Below, one piece after another: positions 35,829 to 43,679 of a stretch of DNA of 64,000 nt. The translations under genes and the position numbers were made by a program. This DNA comes from Paenibacillus faecis (GTDB taxonomy: Bacteria > Bacillota > Bacilli > Paenibacillales > Paenibacillaceae), in NCBI RefSeq assembly GCF_008084145.1, contig NZ_VSDO01000003.1, positions 434,001 through 498,000 of the forward strand. The letters run 5' to 3'. The stretch's first letter is position 1. Each line of letters starts with the position of its first letter. The notes under the pieces are model-generated. The model was not told the DNA's origin. It worked only from the letters and a program-made list of their open reading frames with translations, and made no database searches.

Positions 35829-37054
35829 ATGGACGCGATACGCGAATGTTGTGCTGGACTGGATGTCCACCAGGAAACTGTAGTAGCTTGCCTGCTGAGC
35901 GGGCCGCTTCATAAGAAGCCCAAGTCTGTTATTGAAACATTCGGTACCACTACACGAGAGCTCTTGCGGTTACAAGACTGGCTCGTAAAGCACGAATGCA
36001 CAGAGGTTGCCATGGAAAGCACAGGAGTTTATTGGAAGCCGGTGTGGAACATACTTGAGGGCACCTGTACTTTAACCTTGGCAAATTCGCAACATATCAA
36101 AAACGTTCCTGGCAAGAAGACGGATGTAAACGATGCGGAATGGATTGCGGGATTACACCGTTGTGGGCTCATCGATGGTAGCTTCGTCCCGGATGAATCC
36201 ATACGAGATTTGCGGGATCTTACTCGCTACCGTCGAAAACTCATTCAAAACCTTACTCAGGAAAAAAACCGAATCCACAAAATTCTTCAGGATGCAAATA
36301 TCAAACTAACCACGTTCATCTCGGACCTGTTCGGTGTTTCTGGACGTGCCTTACTGGGATCCATCGTCAACGGGGAAGTCCTTGACGTACATGAGGTACG
36401 CAAAATGGTACACACCCGGCTGAAGATGAAGGTCCCGTTGCTGGTTGAAGCACTGAATGGTCGCCTGCGCTTGCATCACCGAAACATGATCAAGCGGCAC
36501 TTGGAACATATACATTATTTAGAAAAGCAGATTCAGGAACTCGAGGCTGAGATTGAATCGGCAGTAGAGCCTCACATGAGGGAAATACAGTTGCTCGATA
36601 CGATTCCGGGAATTGACTTCGATGCTGCGGCGAGCATCGTAGCGGAAATAGGTACCGATATGGCGCATTTCCCAAGTGAAGCTCACTTAGCCTCTTGGGC
36701 AGGCGTTTGTCCAGCCAACCATGAGAGTGCCGGTAAAAAAAAAGAAAAAAGAACAACCGCGGAAACAAGCATATAAAGTCCGTGTTATGCCAAGCGGCAT
36801 GGGCAGCGATAAAAAAGAAGGATAGCCGGTTTACAGCAGTGTACTCCCGAATTGCAAAGAGGGCAGGCACACAGAAGGCTAACATGGCGATCGCCCATTT
36901 GATGATACGAATCATTTATGTAATGCTTCGTGATAAAGTGCCTTATGAAGAATTAGGGCGCGAGTATTTAGTTTCCGACAAAAAAGTAGCAGAGTCCCTT
37001 GTGAAGAAGCTACAAAAGCTAGGTTACCACGTCGAACTAACCGAGACTGCTTAA
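35829..37054 (+). pseudogene. IS110-family transposase, two frames (copy 1)
   Basis: An N-terminal RuvC-like DEDD domain (Asp12 in GLDVHQ, Glu in AMESTGVYW, the pair in KTDVNDAEW) and a C-terminal IS116/IS110/IS902 domain with the catalytic Ser in HESAGK. The frame breaks after SAGK at a run of nine A (36735-36743). The rest (GNKHIKSVLCQAAWAAIKKK to LTETA) is in the -1 frame and ends at 37054. Together they give about 408 residues, normal for the family. Slippage on the A run could restore the protein, otherwise it is dead. ATG 35829 follows TGGAGGG. Confidence 0.85.
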
Positions 37055-37177
37055 ATATTAGTTTTTAAAAAAAGGCAAAAATCATTTAAGGGATGCTTTA
37101 AAGTCAATTTTAATTTCGCGCTGTGAAGCAACAAATTCATTTTCGTATAAATTTAGCTTAACGGGCTTGCGTGTAGC

Positions 37178-37317
37178 AATTAACTGGAAAACCTCCCGCT
37201 AATTTGTGGATGCCAGGGCGGTTTCCCCGTATTGGGCAAAATTAGCGGGAGAAATTCCAGCTAAATCGGGCTCCGGAGGGGAAATGGGCTGATTTAACGG
37301 GAGGTTTTCCCGTTATT
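37178..37317. repeat. Array of three small palindromes after IS110 copy 1
   Basis: Units at 37178-37205 (AACTGG/CCCGCT, mixed arms), 37238-37266 (AGCGGG/CCAGCT, mixed) and 37292-37317 (AACGGG/CCCGTT). Same family as the arrays at 26.7 and 27.7 kb. Confidence 0.9.
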
Positions 37318-37420
37318 CTCCCGTGCAGGCCGTGAGCAGGCCGGTTGCAGGCTCCGTTCGGGCTGACGGCCTGTCCGGCTTGCAGCCGGGCAACTGACCC
37401 TCACATAGCTCACAACCGCA

Positions 37421-37480
37421 CAGCTCGTAACCATGCAGTTTGTAACTATGCAGTTTGTAGCCATACGGTTTGTAGCCATC
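37421..37480. repeat. 15-bp tandem repeat, four units
   Basis: CAGCTCGTAACCATG, CAGTTTGTAACTATG, CAGTTTGTAGCCATA and CGGTTTGTAGCCATC follow each other without spacers. They lie ~100 bp upstream of tag. An ORF runs through them (repeats of CNYAV/CSHTV type) but has no ribosome binding site. Confidence 0.88.
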
Positions 37481-37584
37481 AGCAGGCTGGCGGTCAAGCC
37501 AAGCTAGGATTTTTTTGCCGAATGGGATATGATGGATGGTATCATCTGTTATACAAACAAATGTTCGAGAGGAGTTGGCCTGAC

Positions 37585-38166
37585 GTGACCGTAAATCCAA
37601 CCGATGCCCTTACGCGCTGTGCCTGGGTGAACGCCGATCCCCTGTATATCGCCTATCATGATGAAGAGTGGGGACGGCCGCTGCGCGACGACCGGAAGCT
37701 GTTTGAGCTGTTGATGCTTGAAGGAATGCAGGCCGGGTTGAGCTGGTATACGATTCTGAAAAAACGCGAGAGCTTCCGGGAAGCCTTCGACGGCTTCGAT
37801 CCGATGAAGATTGTGGAGTATGGACCGGATAAGGTCGAAGAACTGCTGCAGAACCCCGGCATTATCCGGAACCGGCTCAAAGTGCAGGGCGTCATCACCA
37901 ATGCCCGGGTCTATCTCGACATCGTCAAGGAGCATGGCGGTTTTGCCGATTACTTATGGAGCTTCGTGGACGGTACACCGGTCGTCAACCAATGGGAGAG
38001 GATCGACCAGGTCCCCGCCTCCACCCCCCTGTCCGACGCCATGAGCAAAGCGCTGAAGAAGAAGGGCATGAAATTCGTGGGAACGACGATTATCTATGCC
38101 TTTATGCAAGCTTCGGGTATGGTGAACGACCACACGCTGAACTGTTTTTGCCGGAGCGGAAACTAA
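37585..38166 (+). CDS. tag: DNA-3-methyladenine glycosylase I
   Basis: A 193-residue base-excision repair enzyme that removes 3-methyladenine. TRCAWVNADPLYIAYHDEEWG at the N-terminus supplies the first zinc ligand Cys, and NDHTLNCFCR at the C-terminus supplies the remaining ligands. LFELLMLEGMQAGLSWYTILKKR is the helix-hairpin-helix region. The GTG start at 37585 follows GAGAGGAG; the in-frame ATG at 37561 would overlap that site. Probably monocistronic. Confidence 0.95.
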   Translation: MTVNPTDALTRCAWVNADPLYIAYHDEEWGRPLRDDRKLFELLMLEGMQAGLSWYTILKKRESFREAFDGFDPMKIVEYGPDKVEELLQNPGIIRNRLKVQGVITNARVYLDIVKEHGGFADYLWSFVDGTPVVNQWERIDQVPASTPLSDAMSKALKKKGMKFVGTTIIYAFMQASGMVNDHTLNCFCRSGN

Positions 38167-38190
38167 AATCCGATTCCTCCGACCAAACGC

Positions 38191-38251
38191 AAAAAGAAAG
38201 AGGTCGCTCCGAGCGCGGTATCATGTCCGCCCGGAAACAACCTCTTTTTTT
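38191..38251. terminator. Bidirectional terminator
   Basis: AAAGAGGT and AACCTCTTT close a long loop with inner pairing, flanked by A and T runs, between convergent genes. Confidence 0.75.
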
Positions 38252-39032
38252 ATTGGAATTCCCACGCACTGAGGCTCAGGGTTCCCCATTGATAGCTCTG
38301 ATGCAGCCGCCGGGCCTTTCGCCCGGCATCGCCCGCCCCCATCGCCAGCAGCAGCGGGATGAAGTGTTCGCTGGTCGGCACGGACTGAGCCGCAAAAGGA
38401 GCCAATTCACGGTAACGGAACAGTTCGTCCGTGTTCCAGTTCTCCAGCCGACGGGCGATCCAGGCGTCAAATTCCCGCGGCCAGGCCTCCACATGATCCG
38501 GCCCGGCGTTCCAGTGAATTTGCCGCAAATTGTGCACGATGCCCCCGCTGCCTATAATCAACACGTCCTGCTTGCGCAATTCTCCTAACGCTTTGCCGAT
38601 TTCGTACTGCTGTCCGTTGCTCAAAGCGCGGTTCACCGACATCGCGACGACCGGAATATCCGCCTCCGGAAAGAGCAGCTTCAATACCGCCCAGGCTCCG
38701 TGGTCCAATCCCCGCTCCGTGTCGCGTTCACTCGTGATTCCCGCGTCGGTGAGCAACGCGGCCACTTTGCCGCTTAATGCCGCATCCCCGGGAGCCGGGT
38801 ACGTCATTTGGTACATTTCCTCCGGAAATCCGTAGAAGTCATGGATCGTATCGTAAGTGTCCACCAAACAGACCTGCTGCACAGGGGCTTCCCAATGGGC
38901 TGAGAATATCACGATTCCTTTGGGCCGACGCGGCAGCGTTTGGGCAAAGTCTTTAAGAAAACGGGTGTATCCGTGATCCTCCAATACCAACGAAGGCGCG
39001 CCATGCGCGAAAAAATACGCAGGGAGACTCAT
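38250..39032 (-). CDS. DODA-type extradiol ring-opening dioxygenase family protein
   Basis: A 260-residue enzyme of the class III extradiol (LigB/YgiD) family. Metal-ligand His are in YFFAHGAPS, IFSAHWEAP and VPTSEHFIPLL, and a catalytic His in ERGLDHGAWAVL. Family members cleave catechols such as DOPA. ATG 39032 overlaps the doxX stop (ATGA), so the two are coupled; pairs like this are induced by quinones or catechols in Bacillus (MhqR and CatR regulons), which suggests aromatic-compound detoxification here. Confidence 0.92.
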   Translation of the reverse strand: MSLPAYFFAHGAPSLVLEDHGYTRFLKDFAQTLPRRPKGIVIFSAHWEAPVQQVCLVDTYDTIHDFYGFPEEMYQMTYPAPGDAALSGKVAALLTDAGITSERDTERGLDHGAWAVLKLLFPEADIPVVAMSVNRALSNGQQYEIGKALGELRKQDVLIIGSGGIVHNLRQIHWNAGPDHVEAWPREFDAWIARRLENWNTDELFRYRELAPFAAQSVPTSEHFIPLLLAMGAGDAGRKARRLHQSYQWGTLSLSAWEFQ

Positions 39033-39421
39033 GCCCGTTCCCTTTTTCTTGCGGTCAACCAACGGTCCAACGACCAGCCCGCCGTATCCGCCAGCACGAA
39101 GAAGATCGCCATGGACAGCAGCGCCAGATCCAGTTCATATCCGTTCAAAAGGCCGGCGGACAGCTTGGCGGTAAAGATTGCCCCCAGCATCACAACGGCA
39201 AGCACCGCCGAAACGTACCGCGTAAACAACCCGACGATCAGAAGCAGCCCGCCGATGAGCTCGATCGGACCGACCAGATAAGCTGCAAAACCGGGAAGAT
39301 GAATGCTCTCAAACCAGGCCGCCACATTGCCCAGTCCCATCTTCATCTTATCCATTCCGTGCGCCAGAAACACGACGCCCAGCACCAACCGCAGAATCGT
39401 CATTCCCCAAACTTGCTTCAT
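39029..39421 (-). CDS. DoxX-family membrane protein
   Basis: A 130-residue protein with four hydrophobic segments. TILRLVLGVVFLAHGMDKMKMG and FAAYLVGPIELIGGLLLIVGLFTR are DoxX hallmarks. DoxX/CatD/MhqP-type proteins accompany dioxygenases in quinone-stress operons; the biochemical role is unclear. AGGAGGAAA precedes the start. First gene of the pair with the dioxygenase. Confidence 0.9.
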   Translation of the reverse strand: MKQVWGMTILRLVLGVVFLAHGMDKMKMGLGNVAAWFESIHLPGFAAYLVGPIELIGGLLLIVGLFTRYVSAVLAVVMLGAIFTAKLSAGLLNGYELDLALLSMAIFFVLADTAGWSLDRWLTARKRERA

Positions 39422-39442
39422 CTATGTTTCCTCCTCAAAAAA

Positions 39443-39550
39443 ATATTAGTAATATGAATATTTTATTCATGGGAATTAAATTACCTTAGTTCATCTGGAT
39501 TGTCAACAAAAATATTGTTATTATTAAACTATGTTTTGTATTACTAATAT
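39443..39550. promoter_or_regulatory. Divergent control region with repeated TATTASTAATA operators
   Basis: ATATTAGTAATAT (39443-39455) and TATTACTAATAT (39539-39550) are near-perfect palindromes with one central base, and TATTGTTATTATT (about 39513-39526) is a weaker third site. The doxX promoter lies between: TTGACA (39506-39501, minus strand), 17 bp, TAATTT. The first operator would fall just downstream of that promoter's start site. Confidence 0.7.
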
Positions 39551-39610
39551 CACATCGTATTAGCGGGCGCCCTGACTTTGAGATCGTTCGCAAGCAGGAG
39601 GGATATGCCT

Positions 39611-40165
39611 ATGGATATCGGGTCCACCATCCGGTCGATCCGGAAACGCAAGAACATCACCATCGCTCAAATTTGTGAAAAAACCGGCCTTTCCCAAGGC
39701 TTTATGAGCCAGGTCGAGACCAACAAGACCTCGCCGTCCATCGCCACTTTGGAACATATCGCCGGAGCCTTGGACGTGCCCCTGGCCTATTTGCTGCTCA
39801 AAAAAGAGGAACGGATGCAAATCGTCCGCAAAGAAGAGCGTATTCTGACCTCGAGCGGACCCGAGCAATTGAGGGTCTTCCATCTCGGATCCACGCAGCA
39901 TATGCGGATGATGATCGTGGAAATCCCCCCCGGCGCTTCTACCGGTGAAATGCCGCACGCCCATGAGGGAGAGGAAATACATCTCGTTCTGCAAGGTAAA
40001 ATATATGCCGAACAAGGCGAGGACAGCGCGATCTTCGAGGAAGGGGATTCCTTCAGCTGGAACGCTTGCACCCCGCATCGGGTACGGAATGACGGCGAGC
40101 AACCGGCCCTGGTGCTGATCTCCGTTTACCACGACGCGCAGAAAGACACAGGCTGGATGGGGTAA
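39611..40165 (+). CDS. XRE-family regulator with C-terminal cupin domain
   Basis: A 184-residue regulator. The helix-turn-helix is at residues ~8-60 (RSIRKRKNITIAQICEKTGLSQGFMSQVETNKTSPSI), and a cupin_2 domain follows with HAHEGEEIHLVLQGKIYAEQGE and GDSFSWNACTPHRVRN. It is divergent from the doxX pair. The start at 39611 is chosen because AGGAGGG lies 8 nt upstream; ATG 39605 would be only 2 nt away. It may control the divergent operon, or itself; the small-molecule ligand is unknown. Confidence 0.85.
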   Translation: MDIGSTIRSIRKRKNITIAQICEKTGLSQGFMSQVETNKTSPSIATLEHIAGALDVPLAYLLLKKEERMQIVRKEERILTSSGPEQLRVFHLGSTQHMRMMIVEIPPGASTGEMPHAHEGEEIHLVLQGKIYAEQGEDSAIFEEGDSFSWNACTPHRVRNDGEQPALVLISVYHDAQKDTGWMG

Positions 40166-40287
40166 TCGATACGAAGATAAGAGATCTCCCGCTTCATTCC
40201 GGTCTACCCATTTTCCGGGTTCCCCGGCATTTACCCAGCCCGATCCGCCAATGCCGCATATGTTTAGTTAAAAAGGGAGATGTTCAG

Positions 40288-40911
40288 GTGAAGGTGAAAG
40301 CGAAGGAGAAACCACCGAAATCCCGGCTCACCATTATCCTCGAAAAAGGAAACCGGCGCATCATCACGCGCACCCCTTTACCGGGGGTGGATAAAGTCGT
40401 GGTGGTCGTCAACCGCCAGTTTACCAATGCGCCCAATACCACGCAGATCACCAGCGGAGCGGGCCGGAGCAGCGCATCCGGCAACAACGCGGCGATTTTA
40501 TCGCCGCTGACCCGGCAGCAGCAAAGCGTGGGCGCCGGCGGCCTGGCCAAAAACCTCGAGGCCAAAGGCCGGCGAAAAGGCAAGCCCGCCGCTTCCGTGC
40601 TGCCGCTTTACCCCGGCGTCCCCGGCAAAGAGGTCGTGATCATCATCAACGACCAAATCGTCAAGCTGCCGAGGGGCTTTACGAACGCCTCGGCGACGCA
40701 GGTGGCCAGCGGAGCCGGGGCGTACAGCACGGGCGGAACGAACTCCGCCATCGAAAGCCCGGGCACCCGGCAGCAGCAGGCCGTAGGCGGAGGGCCGGGC
40801 AGCGCCGCGCTCAACAAATGGTTCGGCCGGGAAACCCGGCGGCAGCGAACCGGACGATCGCGGCGGCTCAAACGCAAGCCCTCCCGCGAAGCCAGGGGGC
40901 GCCGGCGTTAA
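40288..40911 (+). CDS. Two-repeat basic protein of unknown function
   Basis: A 207-residue, strongly basic protein made of two homologous halves: VDKVVVVVNRQFTNAPNTTQ-ITSGAGRSSASGNNAAILSP-LTRQQQSVGAG (from ~34) and KEVVIIINDQIV...FTNASATQ-VASGAGAYSTGGTNSAIESP-GTRQQQAVGGG (from ~117). Each ends in an Arg/Lys-rich tail, and the final one (RRQRTGRSRRLKRKPSREAR) could bind nucleic acid or wall polymers. I recognise no family. There is no signal peptide. AAGGGAG precedes the GTG start and a terminator follows. It is convergent with a SASP gene; a spore-coat link is only a guess. Confidence 0.7.
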   Translation: MKVKAKEKPPKSRLTIILEKGNRRIITRTPLPGVDKVVVVVNRQFTNAPNTTQITSGAGRSSASGNNAAILSPLTRQQQSVGAGGLAKNLEAKGRRKGKPAASVLPLYPGVPGKEVVIIINDQIVKLPRGFTNASATQVASGAGAYSTGGTNSAIESPGTRQQQAVGGGPGSAALNKWFGRETRRQRTGRSRRLKRKPSREARGRRR

Positions 40912-40916
40912 GCGCA

Positions 40917-40965
40917 CGACAAACCGCCGCCGGGGAGGAGGGTCCCCCGGCGGCGGTTTGCGTCG
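40917..40965. terminator. Bidirectional hairpin terminator
   Basis: The arms CAAACCGCCGCCGGGG and CCCCGGCGGCGGTTTG are perfect, between convergent genes. Confidence 0.8.
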
Positions 40966-40983
40966 GGCGCTGCATCGCCCCGA

Positions 40984-41268
40984 TTATTGCGGCCCCCGCT
41001 CCGAAAGCTGCTGCTGGGCTAAGCGGATCATTTCGCGGACCATGGTTCCGCCGATTTTGCCGCCAACCTGTCCGACCGATTCCGTGGTCAGGTTCCCGTT
41101 TTGCCCCGGCCGCAGCGGAACGCCCAGCTCCCGGGCGACCTCAAACTTCACGTCATCCGGCCGGTTCGGGTCAACGGCATATCCTTCGCGCCGCATCACT
41201 TCGGCCTTGAACCTCTGCATCCCTTGATCGGCTCCGGGCACCGCGTACTTCCGATTTCTTCTGGACAA
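40984..41268 (-). CDS. Alpha/beta-type small acid-soluble spore protein
   Basis: A 94-residue DNA-protecting spore protein. VPGADQGMQRFKAEVMRREG, the germination protease site around KFEVARELGV, and the signature GNLTTESVGQVGGKIGGTMVREMI are all present. It saturates spore DNA and guards against UV and heat; made late in the forespore under SigG control in this group. The promoter was not identified with confidence. This gene is the best evidence that the host forms endospores. Confidence 0.95.
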   Translation of the reverse strand: MSRRNRKYAVPGADQGMQRFKAEVMRREGYAVDPNRPDDVKFEVARELGVPLRPGQNGNLTTESVGQVGGKIGGTMVREMIRLAQQQLSERGPQ

Positions 41269-41454
41269 CGAGCTCCACCCCTTCGACTGGTTTTACCCTA
41301 AGATGCCCGGGGACAGCGGGAACTATCCCGGTGATGTTTTTACCAGTTGAACATCGTCGTAGCCCGCCCCGGTATTCAGCCAGCGCGCCGACCAGACACC
41401 GAGATTACAAAATGTACCTCTCTGTTATTATCGGGAGTCCGCCACCTGATGGAC

Positions 41455-41650
41455 CGTCTAACGGAAACTATAGGCGCTATTTCTGTCAAAAGGGCTGATT
41501 TCAATCTCTAACGGAAATAATAGCCGCTATTTAACCGATCTACGATAATGCTCACCCCGAAGGAGCACAATAGGCGCTATTGTGTCCGTTAGAATTTTAA
41601 ATGGGCGTTTATCACCGAAATAGCAGCTATGGCGTCCGTTAGAAGTTCGG
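41455..41650. repeat. TCTAACGGA/AATAGCGCTATT repeat cluster, four units in two orientations
   Basis: Two units read forward (TCTAACGGAAACTATAGGCGC, then TCTAACGGAAATAATAGCCGC) and two read in reverse (ACAATAGGCGCTATTGTG with TCCGTTAGA, then ATAGCAGCTATGGCG with TCCGTTAGA). The rest of the 440-bp gap between the SASP and AraC genes holds no visible gene. Confidence 0.8.
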
Positions 41651-41674
41651 TCCAATCGGTTTAACTTATTCCAG

Positions 41675-41706
41675 ACGGTTCAATCGGTTGAAGAACGATT
41701 CAACCG
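41675..41706 (-). terminator. Hairpin after the AraC gene
   Basis: CGGTTCAATCG and CGATTCAACCG pair with one mismatch just beyond the AraC stop codon. There is no T run, so termination is only possible. Confidence 0.4.
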
Positions 41707-41709
41707 TTG

Positions 41710-42645
41710 TTAATCCTCCCTATCCCCTTCCAACGTCAGGCTCACTTCAGCGGCCGGCCCGCCCTGCTTTCTGGTTTGCGACGGGGTCATGCCGATGTAC
41801 CGTTTATACAGCCTCGTGAAATAGTTGGCGTTCCCGCATCCGACCCGAGCGGCGATCTCGGTGACCGACATCCCGCTTTCCTGCAGCAGCCGCCTCGCCT
41901 CGTTCATACGGCAAACATGGATGTATTCGACGAAGGTCCGGCCCGTCAATTGCTTGAACAGCCGACAAAAGTAAAAAGGCGTCAAATTCAGAAAACGGGC
42001 TGCCTCCTCCACCGACCAGGCCTCCCCCGGATACTCCTCGATCCGGCGGATCAACCGCTTAAAAGGCTCCCGGTTGGGGAAATAGGCCGCATGCGCTGTT
42101 TTTTCCGGCCCCTCCTCCATCCCCGCCCTCGCCAGCAGCGTGAAGTACAGATGGAGTTTTGAGGTAACGACCAATTGGTACCCCTGAGGTCTTGCCGACA
42201 ATTCTTCCACCGCCTCCTCCAGCCAGGCCCGGCTCTGATCTCCCCGGCTAGGATCTTCCGGCTTGACCGGAAAGTGCCGCCGGCCCTCCAAATAGGGCAC
42301 GATCAGTTGGTTATGAACCGGATCATGCATCCAAGGATTAAACAGCGACGGATTCAAAACGATGCAATCGAAATCCACGTCGCCTTCATCCAACGCATAT
42401 CCGACATGCAAACTGCCGCCCGGAATCAGGATAATCTCTTCCGCCCCGGCTTCATATGGACGGCTGTCGATATGAAAAACGGCGCGGCCTCTCCGCATCA
42501 AAATGATCTCCATGTGCTCATGCCAATGTAAATACAGCACGCAATCCCCCGGATTGACCCGGGAGCACCGATTGGCAAAAAGCTGTACGGGATATATTTT
42601 TTGTTCCAGGTAAGTCTCTTCCCTAAGCTCTTTGGGATTGGTCAT
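41710..42645 (-). CDS. AraC-family regulator of the divergent sugar operon
   Basis: A 311-residue regulator: an N-terminal cupin domain (HWHEHMEIILMRRGRAVFHIDS, EIILIPGGSLHVG) and two C-terminal helix-turn-helix motifs (WSVEEAARFLNLTPFYFCRLF; MSVTEIAARVGCGNANYFTRLYKRYIGMTPSQ). The frame stays open to 43236, but that part is antisense to the isomerase gene; GGTGAG upstream supports the start at 42645. Direct repeats in the shared promoter region make it the probable activator of the divergent genes. Confidence 0.9.
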   Translation of the reverse strand: MTNPKELREETYLEQKIYPVQLFANRCSRVNPGDCVLYLHWHEHMEIILMRRGRAVFHIDSRPYEAGAEEIILIPGGSLHVGYALDEGDVDFDCIVLNPSLFNPWMHDPVHNQLIVPYLEGRRHFPVKPEDPSRGDQSRAWLEEAVEELSARPQGYQLVVTSKLHLYFTLLARAGMEEGPEKTAHAAYFPNREPFKRLIRRIEEYPGEAWSVEEAARFLNLTPFYFCRLFKQLTGRTFVEYIHVCRMNEARRLLQESGMSVTEIAARVGCGNANYFTRLYKRYIGMTPSQTRKQGGPAAEVSLTLEGDRED

Positions 42646-42664
42646 TGTAAACATCTCACCACCG

Positions 42665-42726
42665 CAAGATCGGACTAATATTGCACAAGATCGCATAGAG
42701 CAGCCGGCGATCCTCCTAGCTATAAT
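42665..42726 (+). promoter_or_regulatory. AraC-type direct repeats and -10 box
   Basis: CAAGATCG occurs at 42665-42672 and 42686-42693, exactly 21 bp (two helical turns) apart. TATAAT follows at 42721-42726, while the -35 position (about 42698) has no consensus. The second half-site ends 4 bp before it, the geometry of activator-dependent promoters. Confidence 0.75.
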
Positions 42727-42772
42727 GAAGCTGTTAGGACCACTATATGACAATATTGGAGGGATGGGAAGC

Positions 42773-43660
42773 ATGGAACACTTCCTGCGCATCGGCACGT
42801 TGGTCGGGGGCGGCGACGCCGACCGCATCATTCCGCAAATCGTCCGGCATGGCTTCGAATCGTTTAATTTGACCTTTTGGCAGACCACCGGGAAAACGAA
42901 CCTAGAGGAGTTGGCCAAACGGGTGCAAACCCTTGCCGAAGAACATGACTTTGTGATTTCAGCCCTAAGCATATTCGGCAACCCGTTGACCGGAGCAGGC
43001 GACAACGCCGATACACTGGCCAGTTGGGAACGGCTCATCGACCATGCCCATTTGTTCGGCACCGATTTGGTAACCGGTTTCACCGGAAGGCTTCCCGGAC
43101 AGCCGATCGACGAATCGATCCCGAAATTCAAGGAAGTTTTCGGCGAACTATCGCGCCGGGCGGCGGACCGTGGCGTACGCCTCGCTTTTGAGAACTGCGA
43201 TATGGGCGGGACCTGGCAGAACGGCGATTGGAACATCGCTCACAACCCTACCGCCTGGGAAATGATGTTCAACGCCGTACCGGCGGACAATATCGGACTG
43301 GAATGGGAGCCCTGCCACCAGATGGTCAGCCTGATCGATCCGATCCCGCAGCTGAGAAAGTGGGCGAAGAAGGTGTTTCACGTTCACGGCAAGGACGCCA
43401 CCATCGCCTGGGACGTCGTCAAGGAATACGGGGTACACGGCAAACAGCCTTACGTCTGGCATCGGACGCCCGGTTTCGGAGACTGCAACTGGGCGGATAT
43501 CATCACGATTTTGCGCCAGAACGGATACCGGGGAACGATCGATATTGAGGGATGGCATGATCCTGTTTACAAGGATGAGCTGGAAATGACCGGGCAGGTT
43601 CACGCTCTCCGCTATTTAAAATTTTGCCGGGGCGGCGACATCGTCCCCAACCCGGTTTAG
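42773..43660 (+). CDS. Xylose-isomerase-like TIM-barrel sugar isomerase/epimerase
   Basis: A 295-residue protein of the AP endonuclease 2/sugar phosphate isomerase superfamily. Probable metal ligands lie in LAFENCD, LEWEPCHQ, KVFHVHGKDA and TIDIEGWHD. The start at 42773 follows GGAGGG by 9 nt. It is followed 19 bp later by a Gfo/Idh/MocA dehydrogenase, a pairing typical of inositol or unusual-sugar catabolism. The true substrate cannot be read from sequence. Confidence 0.85.
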   Translation: MEHFLRIGTLVGGGDADRIIPQIVRHGFESFNLTFWQTTGKTNLEELAKRVQTLAEEHDFVISALSIFGNPLTGAGDNADTLASWERLIDHAHLFGTDLVTGFTGRLPGQPIDESIPKFKEVFGELSRRAADRGVRLAFENCDMGGTWQNGDWNIAHNPTAWEMMFNAVPADNIGLEWEPCHQMVSLIDPIPQLRKWAKKVFHVHGKDATIAWDVVKEYGVHGKQPYVWHRTPGFGDCNWADIITILRQNGYRGTIDIEGWHDPVYKDELEMTGQVHALRYLKFCRGGDIVPNPV

Positions 43661-43679
43661 AAAGGGGGCTTAGACGGCC

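Larger units (their letters stand above)
35595..37152 (+). mobile_element. IS110-family element, copy 1 (1558 bp)
   Basis: The ends were set by comparing two copies: shared sequence starts CAAACATGG and ends CGTATAAAT, and outside it the flanks differ. There are no terminal inverted repeats; an AAT lies both just before the left end and at the right end, as expected of an IS110 core. It holds a 234-bp non-coding left end, a transposase in two frames and a ~100-bp right end. It sits in the right arm of a small palindrome. Against copy 2 I noticed two base differences in the left part (35735 region and codon 4 of the transposase). Confidence 0.93.

Noticed and set aside
36735-36751. Canonical A-AAA-AAG programmed frameshift heptamer in the IS110 transposase
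   Set aside because: Both AAAAAAG heptamers are out of phase with the zero-frame codons needed for the classical tandem-slippage signal; slippage on the A9 run remains possible.
42646-43236. Extension of the AraC frame to 508 codons
   Set aside because: The extra part is antisense to the isomerase gene, and a ribosome binding site supports the start at 42645.
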